Positions 7,262 to 10,896 of a stretch of 10,896 nt of DNA are shown piece by piece (positions within the stretch are counted from its first letter, which is position 1; every line of letters begins with the position of its first letter). A model generated the notes under the pieces. The model worked only from the letters and a program-made list of their open reading frames with translations, was not told where the DNA came from and did not search any database. The stretch comes from Balneolales bacterium. Its GTDB lineage: Bacteria > Bacteroidota > Rhodothermia > Balneolales > Natronogracilivirgulaceae. The position numbers and the translations under genes are program-made. The stretch lies in NCBI GenBank assembly GCA_007127665.1, contig SKYY01000134.1:1-10896 (forward strand), in the 5' to 3' direction.

Positions 7262-8698
7262 TCAGGACTCTTGCGATTCCCACCCCATATTCTTGAGCTT
7301 GTTGCGGATGGTCCGGTCAGATATTCCCAGCATGCTGGCGGCTTTCTTCTGGTTGCCGCCAGTGCGCTCCAGGGCTTTCTTGATCATCATCAACTCCATT
7401 TCCTCAATCGGCATGAGGGGCAGGTCGGACAGCACTTCGGTCTTCAGTTCTTCAACGGCTTGTGAAAAAAGCTGGTCTTCCACGTCATCGATCGTGACTT
7501 CGGACTTTTCATGCGCCAGGATCACACCCCGGTGGATTTTGTTGTCCAGCTCGCGCACATTTCCTTTCCATTCCTGTTCCATGAGGTGGCTGATCAGTTC
7601 GTCCGACGGCTTTTTCTCCGGAAGGCCATACTGCTGCGTATAGCGGTCAATAAGGTGCTGCGTTAACAGCGGGATATCCTCTCTGCGGTCACGCAAAGGT
7701 GGTATCAGTACGGGAAAAACATTCAGGCGATAATACAGATCCTCCCGGAACCGGCCTTCTTTAATCGATTCCCCAATGTTCAGGTTGGTGGTGGAGATGA
7801 TTCGGACGTCCACCTTCACCGGCTTCTGGCTGCCCACGCGCTGGAACTCTTTTTCCTGCAGGACACGCAGCAGCTTGGCCTGGATATTGATATCAATCTC
7901 CGTTATTTCATCAAGGAGCAGGGTGCCGCCATCTGCTTCGTCAAAAGCACCTTTGCGATCGTTTATGGCACCTGTAAACGCACCTTTCATATGTCCGAAA
8001 AGCGTGCTTTCCACCAGTTCGGAAGGCAGGTTGGCACAATTGATTTTTACATAGGGTTCAGATGCCCTGTCACTTTCCTGCTGGATAAGATGGGCATAAA
8101 CCTCCTTGCCGGTGCCGCTCTCACCCTGTATCAGGACCGGCGCCTGGTTCCGGGCGATGCGTGGAAGCAGGGCGATCAGTCTCCGGATCTGCTTGCTCTG
8201 CCCCACCATTTGCACTTTTTTTACAGTAGGGGATGCGTTTCCCTGTTGTATCCGGCCTTTTTGAACTTCTGGTCCGGCTTGCACTGAAGTGTTGGCGCTG
8301 CCGTCACGGACGGAGCGGATGTTGTGGCCCTTTGCACGGCTTTCAAAATAGCGGTTTACACGGGACAGGATTTCTCGCGATGTAAACGGCTTGGTGATGT
8401 AGTCAAAAGCCCCTTTGCGGATGGCATTGACGGAATGGTTGATATTCCCGAAACCGGTCATGAGAATGATACCCGTATCCGGGTGGTGCTGGCAGATCCG
8501 GGCAAGCACTTCATCCCCGCTCATCTCGTTCATCTTGACATCGCTGATAACAAGATCTGGTTTTTTTTCGTCAATAAATGAGAGGGCTTTGACAGGCGAT
8601 TCAAATATGAAGACCTCAAACTTGTTCATGGAAAGATGTTCTTCCATGAAATCAAGCAGTAACTTGTCATCATCGATAATGACTATCAGGCCACTCAT
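7262..8698 (-). CDS. Sigma-54-dependent response regulator (FlrC/FleR/NtrC class)
   Basis: This 478-residue cytoplasmic protein activates sigma-54 promoters when phosphorylated. Domain 1 is a receiver: acidic pocket DDD at 9-11 ending IIDDD, phosphoacceptor Asp53 in LVISDVKM, Thr81 in LMTGFG and Lys103 in ITKPF. A Gln/Ser-rich linker spans about 120-163. Domain 2 is the AAA+ activator: Walker A GESGTGKE at 192-199, the sigma-54 contact loop GAFTGA at 239-244, Walker B GGTLLLDE at 257-264, arginine region REDLYYRLN at 318-326 and GNVREL at 379-384. Domain 3 is a Fis-type helix-turn-helix at about 445-471 with NQKKAASMLGISDRTIRNKL. I use the ATG at 8698 because it starts the receiver domain directly; a TTG at 8743 would add 15 unrelated residues. 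No Shine-Dalgarno is seen. Its place between two flagellar gene blocks suggests it controls the flagellar hierarchy; the target and partner kinase are not shown here. Confidence 0.93.
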   Translation of the reverse strand: MSGLIVIIDDDKLLLDFMEEHLSMNKFEVFIFESPVKALSFIDEKKPDLVISDVKMNEMSGDEVLARICQHHPDTGIILMTGFGNINHSVNAIRKGAFDYITKPFTSREILSRVNRYFESRAKGHNIRSVRDGSANTSVQAGPEVQKGRIQQGNASPTVKKVQMVGQSKQIRRLIALLPRIARNQAPVLIQGESGTGKEVYAHLIQQESDRASEPYVKINCANLPSELVESTLFGHMKGAFTGAINDRKGAFDEADGGTLLLDEITEIDINIQAKLLRVLQEKEFQRVGSQKPVKVDVRIISTTNLNIGESIKEGRFREDLYYRLNVFPVLIPPLRDRREDIPLLTQHLIDRYTQQYGLPEKKPSDELISHLMEQEWKGNVRELDNKIHRGVILAHEKSEVTIDDVEDQLFSQAVEELKTEVLSDLPLMPIEEMELMMIKKALERTGGNQKKAASMLGISDRTIRNKLKNMGWESQES

Positions 8699-8740
8699 GA
8701 AACGGGGTAATGGGAAATGGGGTGGATTTTTGATTCCAAA

Positions 8741-8773
8741 CAAAGGATATCAAAAAAAGTCAATAAAGCCAAA
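8741..8773 (-). promoter_or_regulatory. Candidate Bacteroidota-type promoter of the regulator gene
   Basis: On the - strand a TTTG (8773-8770) is followed after 20 bases by TATCCTTTG (8749-8741). This resembles the Bacteroidota -33 TTTG / -7 TAnnTTTG promoter with one extra base inside the -7 element. Start of transcription would fall near 8735, giving a leader of roughly 35-40 bases to the ATG at 8698. An alternative sigma-70-like TTGACA (- strand, 8824-8819) is followed after 17 bases by a poor -10. Pattern match only. Confidence 0.3.
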
Positions 8774-8807
8774 TTAAGTAATTACTCATATTGGAACTTA
8801 TTGAAAA

Positions 8808-8821
8808 GACATAATCATGTC
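8808..8821. promoter_or_regulatory. Inverted repeat upstream of the regulator gene
   Basis: GACAT and ATGTC are separated by AATC, a perfect 5+5 dyad in AT-rich sequence about 110 bases before the regulator start. It could be an operator half-site pair, but no known protein site is recognised. Confidence 0.3.
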
Positions 8822-8887
8822 AAAATGGTCGCAAATGAGATCATTCCCATAAGTGGAACTCATGACGGAAACAGGGTCGGCGAAAAT

Positions 8888-9119
8888 GCAGGGTTGGTGA
8901 TAAAAGCAGGATCTGAGAAAAAGCGAGAGTGATGAAAAAGCGAGAGTGATGAAAAAGTGAGACTGATGAAAAGAGCAAAAAAGGTGACAAATGCGGGACT
9001 GATGGGAAAGTGAGAGTGATGAAAAAAGCAAAGCGGGTGACAAATGCGGGACTGATGGAAAAGCGGGACTGGTGATAAAAGCAGGAGTTTAACGAAAAAA
9101 GCAAGACGGGTTGATAGGA
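8888..9119. repeat. Degenerate minisatellite of about 17-base units with a 53-base higher-order unit
   Basis: Units of the type GCGAGAGTGATGAAAAA follow each other with variation. Two identical copies lie at 8923-8939 and 8940-8956. Related units lie at 8888-8905, 8906-8922, 8993-9009, 9046-9062, 9063-9080, 9081-9100 and, weakly, 9101-9119. A longer 53-base unit occurs twice, at 8957-9009 and 9010-9062, with about six mismatches; each consists of a 36-base variant containing GGTGACAAAT followed by a 17-base unit. Every unit starts near G-C/T and ends in an A-tract on the + strand, hence T-tracts on the - strand, the transcribed direction of both neighbours. Open frames through it give low-complexity Phe/Ser/Leu peptides and are not credible genes. 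It fills most of the 448-base gap between the FlgM-like gene and the regulator. Confidence 0.9.
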
Positions 9120-9124
9120 CCGTA

Positions 9125-9147
9125 ATTGACCCGAAGTCGGGATCAAT
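9125..9147 (-). terminator. Hairpin at the end of the fliD transcript
   Basis: ATTGA-CCCGA pairs with TCGGG-A-TCAAT, with one bulged A and a two- to four-base loop: about nine to ten pairs. On the - strand it lies directly at the stop codon of the 116-residue gene, where a transcript end is expected. No T-tract follows at once; the first long T run on the - strand is about 25 bases further, in the repeat region. It may be a terminator or an mRNA 3'-end stabiliser. Confidence 0.45.
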
Positions 9148-9497
9148 CAGGACTCAGAGATCTTGCGGGCGATTTTTTCCCAAACAGAGGGATCGTTAAG
9201 TTTCTTTCCCATAATGGTTTCAGCCGCGTCTTTCTGTGACACCTCACCGGCTGTCTTGTACTCATCAATTTGATTTTTAACATCTCTGAGCTTTTCAAAA
9301 GCTGTTTTTGTCAGCTTCTGGTATTCCATTTTTGCAAACAGCAATTCATCCTGCCGGAACGTATAGCTGCTCAGGGACAATGTGTCCTGTTGCCTGGCGG
9401 GATCGCTGCCGGCCGGTGACGCTTGGGGTACGGACTCCTGCTTGTTGGCAGGTGCCACATCGCTGATCTGTTTTGGGGTCAGTTTTTTGATATCCAT
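9147..9497 (-). CDS. Small protein with FlgM-like features, last gene of the fliD run
   Basis: The 116-residue product has an N-terminal segment MDIKKLTPKQISDVAPANKQ, a polar, probably disordered stretch to about 37, then DTLSLSS at 38-44, and a helical C-terminal half (about 45-115). In FlgM, the anti-sigma-28 factor, a disordered N-terminus is followed by a D-x-V-x-L-S motif and helices ending in a pattern like 'I..G.Y.VD...IAEKM'. Here FEKLRDVKNQIDEYKTAGEV and SQKDAAETIMGKKL are loosely comparable. The match is partial and the protein is longer than usual FlgM (about 90-100), so I leave the symbol empty. It follows the FliT-like gene by 15 bases in the same direction, which supports a flagellar role. 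The ATG at 9497 has no Shine-Dalgarno. The repeat region begins right after its stop. Confidence 0.55.
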   Translation of the reverse strand: MDIKKLTPKQISDVAPANKQESVPQASPAGSDPARQQDTLSLSSYTFRQDELLFAKMEYQKLTKTAFEKLRDVKNQIDEYKTAGEVSQKDAAETIMGKKLNDPSVWEKIARKISES

Positions 9498-9512
9498 AAC
9501 AGGGTTACTGTG

Positions 9513-9881
9513 TTAGCTTAGGGAAAAATAGGAAATATCAGGTTCACCTGAAAACCGGTATTTCTGCTCGGCTTTCTTTCGCTGTGCGGAACCGCCAAGG
9601 CGCTCCAGCTGTGATTCGAGTAGTTTCTTAAGTAACGGCTGACTTTGTTCATGCATTTCACGGAAGCTGGTAAATTGTCCTGTCAGCAACGCTTCCTCCT
9701 CATCCGTCAGCAATTCCGTTCTGTAATCGGTGAGCAGGTCGTCAATTACTGTTATGAGCTCCTTTCTTCTATGCAACAAGTCAACGATAACCGTAAGATC
9801 GCCATGTCCGCCTTCGAGACAGTCCAGTATCTCGCGACTTATCTCGTTGACTTGCATCATTTTAGATAAAATGGGGTTCAT
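9513..9881 (-). CDS. FliT-like chaperone candidate, downstream of fliD
   Basis: From the ATG at 9881 the product has 122 residues, the same size class as FliT (about 120). It is mainly helical: a first helix with VNEISREILDCLEGG, then DLTVIVDLLHRRKELITVID, in which the 'L..LL..R..LI..I' pattern resembles FliT, and a further helix EMHEQSQPLLKKLLESQLER. FliT binds the filament cap FliD to keep it export-competent and, in enterics, modulates FlhDC. Sequence conservation in FliT is low, so the name comes from size, helical pattern and its place 19 bases behind fliD. The frame is open upstream to 9962, but that part overlaps fliD and I reject it. The tail EQKYRFSGEPDISYFSLS does not resemble anything I know. 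No fliS, which commonly sits between fliD and fliT, is present here. Confidence 0.55.
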   Translation of the reverse strand: MNPILSKMMQVNEISREILDCLEGGHGDLTVIVDLLHRRKELITVIDDLLTDYRTELLTDEEEALLTGQFTSFREMHEQSQPLLKKLLESQLERLGGSAQRKKAEQKYRFSGEPDISYFSLS

Positions 9882-9900
9882 TGTGTCTATCGTTTGGCGG

Positions 9901-10896
9901 TTACATGCCCAGGCGGGCCATGAAGCCGGTAACCTGGTTGAATTGATCAATACCCTGGTCAATGATCATTTGCAGCCGTTGGAATTCTTCCCGCTGGCGT
10001 TCCTCATACTGCTCCAGAAATCGTTCTTGCGCCGCGATGCGGGTGTCGAGCCGCTCAATCTGCTGATCCAGTCCGGCATCCATGGAAGCGATGATACCCG
10101 TATTGGCACGTGTGTACGCTTCCCCCTGTTCCTTCATGCGGGCAATGGGGGAATCCTCACTGGTAAAAAACTGGCTTACCTCATCCGGTCGCTCTTCAAG
10201 CATTTCGGTCAGCCGCGCGGCATCCTCAATAAACATGGTACCGTCTTTTCGGAATCCGATGCCCAGTTCGGTAAGGCGCGAAATTTGTCCTTCTTCGGCC
10301 CCACCCATTTGCTGGAGGCCAATCTGACGCAGGTTGAGGGTGAGGTTGCGGACAGACCGCATATTCTGCAGGGCGCCTCTGCGGTTGTTTTCGGCGTCGA
10401 GGAAGGTGCGGTCACGAATGGTTTTGTTCATGTCGTTGAATGCGGCGACGAACGCATTGACATTCGCCCTTGCCTTCCCGATATCCCGGTCCGCGGTCAT
10501 TTGTTCGGGTTGCTCGGTAGTCCGCTGGAGCTCGAAAGTCAGGCCTGTGATCGCGTCATCGATCATGTTGGTGCTTCTTTCAAAGGTGACCCCGTCGATG
10601 GTGAACCGGGAATCCAGCTCAGCCTGCGGTACGAGCCGGGAAATACCGTCGATTTCCCCGCTTCCGTTCAAAATGATACCCAATGCGCCTGTTGCATCAG
10701 AAAAATCAAGGCGGTGTTCGTTGCCGGTTTGCAGGCTTTGAACGGAAAGCTGCACCTCACTGCTGTTGACCTGAAAGACATTGGCCTGTGCTTTGTCTCC
10801 GAAATGCTCGGTGATCTGGGCTGCGAACGATTCCAGTATCTCACTGTTGGTTTTGTCAACCATGTTGCCTTCTTCGTCCTCTTTCTGTGTGGCAAC
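9901..10896 (-). CDS. fliD: Flagellar filament cap protein FliD (5' partial)
   Basis: FliD (HAP2) forms the pentameric cap at the filament tip that folds flagellin subunits into place. The frame is open to the right window edge, so the N-terminal part is missing; 331 residues are visible. The ATG at 10863 is an internal Met. Visible family features in order are: SRFTIDGVTFERSTNMIDDA then ITGLTFELQRTTE (the 'rsSN.i.d.i.GvTl.L' block), NVNAFVAAFNDMNKTIRDRT, the GIGFRKDGTMFIEDAARLTE segment with RPDEVSQFFTSED, and the C-terminal coiled coil IERLDTRIAAQERFLEQYEE to FQRLQMIIDQGIDQFNQVTG. The protein lies on the opposite strand from flgA-flgL and leads the small FliT-like and FlgM-like genes. Confidence 0.92.
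   Translation of the reverse strand, partial: VATQKEDEEGNMVDKTNSEILESFAAQITEHFGDKAQANVFQVNSSEVQLSVQSLQTGNEHRLDFSDATGALGIILNGSGEIDGISRLVPQAELDSRFTIDGVTFERSTNMIDDAITGLTFELQRTTEQPEQMTADRDIGKARANVNAFVAAFNDMNKTIRDRTFLDAENNRRGALQNMRSVRNLTLNLRQIGLQQMGGAEEGQISRLTELGIGFRKDGTMFIEDAARLTEMLEERPDEVSQFFTSEDSPIARMKEQGEAYTRANTGIIASMDAGLDQQIERLDTRIAAQERFLEQYEERQREEFQRLQMIIDQGIDQFNQVTGFMARLGM

Noticed and set aside
7251..7268. Direct repeat TCAGGAC (7251-7257 and 7262-7268) at the regulator stop
   Set aside because: Seven bases only and not in frame; too short to separate from chance.
8823..8850. Possible sigma-54 -24/-12 promoter on the - strand (TGGGAATGATCTCATTTGC)
   Set aside because: The GG to GC spacing is 13-14 bases instead of the required 10.
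8888..9119. CRISPR array
   Set aside because: Units are contiguous and degenerate, with no unique spacers of constant length between conserved repeats, and no cas gene is near.
8798..9146. Open frames on the - strand through the repeat array, with Phe/Ser/Leu-rich peptides
   Set aside because: They are low-complexity products of the 17-base repeat, start at TTG or a buried ATG, lack ribosome sites, and end in intergenic sequence without domain-like content.
9882..9962. N-terminal extension of the FliT-like gene into fliD
   Set aside because: It is the shadow of the fliD C-terminus; the ATG at 9881 fits family length.

Overview
This window is a stretch of a bacterial flagellar gene cluster from a diderm (Gram-negative-type) organism. 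P-ring (FlgI) and L-ring (FlgH) genes are both present, so the motor crosses an outer membrane. The base composition is moderately GC-rich in the genes and clearly AT-richer between 8700 and 9125. Shine-Dalgarno sequences are mostly weak or absent; only flgN, and less clearly flgL, has a good one. FlgH has no lipobox cysteine, and there is a Bacteroidota-like TTTG / TA-TTTG promoter candidate ahead of the regulator gene. Together these hint at the Bacteroidota/Balneolota/Rhodothermota side of the bacteria, but this is inference at low confidence.

Positions 1-5723 (+ strand) hold a compact run: flgA (5' end cut by the window edge), flgH, flgI, a single-domain flgJ, flgN, flgK and flgL. Genes overlap or are spaced by at most about 55 bases, so they look like one operon. 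It covers P-ring assembly (FlgA chaperone, FlgI), the L-ring (FlgH), the rod-binding protein (FlgJ), the export chaperone for the hook-filament junction (FlgN) and its two clients (FlgK, FlgL). A 460-residue gene at 5778-7160 closes the run. It has TPR-like helical repeats, and its N-terminal half resembles a shortened, possibly degenerate family-2 glycosyltransferase; a role in flagellin glycosylation is a guess from context.

Positions 7262-10896 are on the - strand and converge on the first block. Reading in the transcription direction, they hold the C-terminal part of fliD (filament cap, 5' end outside the window), a small FliT-like helical protein, a 116-residue protein with some FlgM-like features, a 448-base intergenic region, and a sigma-54-dependent response regulator (REC, AAA+, Fis-type HTH) of the FlrC/FleR/NtrC class. 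The regulator probably drives part of the flagellar hierarchy; its partner kinase is not in the window.

The least ordinary parts are: (1) a degenerate minisatellite of about 17-base units with a two-copy 53-base higher-order unit at 8888-9119, ahead of the regulator; (2) two independent 15-base tandem duplications sitting exactly on the stop codons of flgI and the TPR gene; (3) a cysteine-free FlgH with a C-terminal hydrophobic tail; and (4) the glycosyltransferase-like TPR protein. No RNA gene, insertion sequence or CRISPR array was seen.
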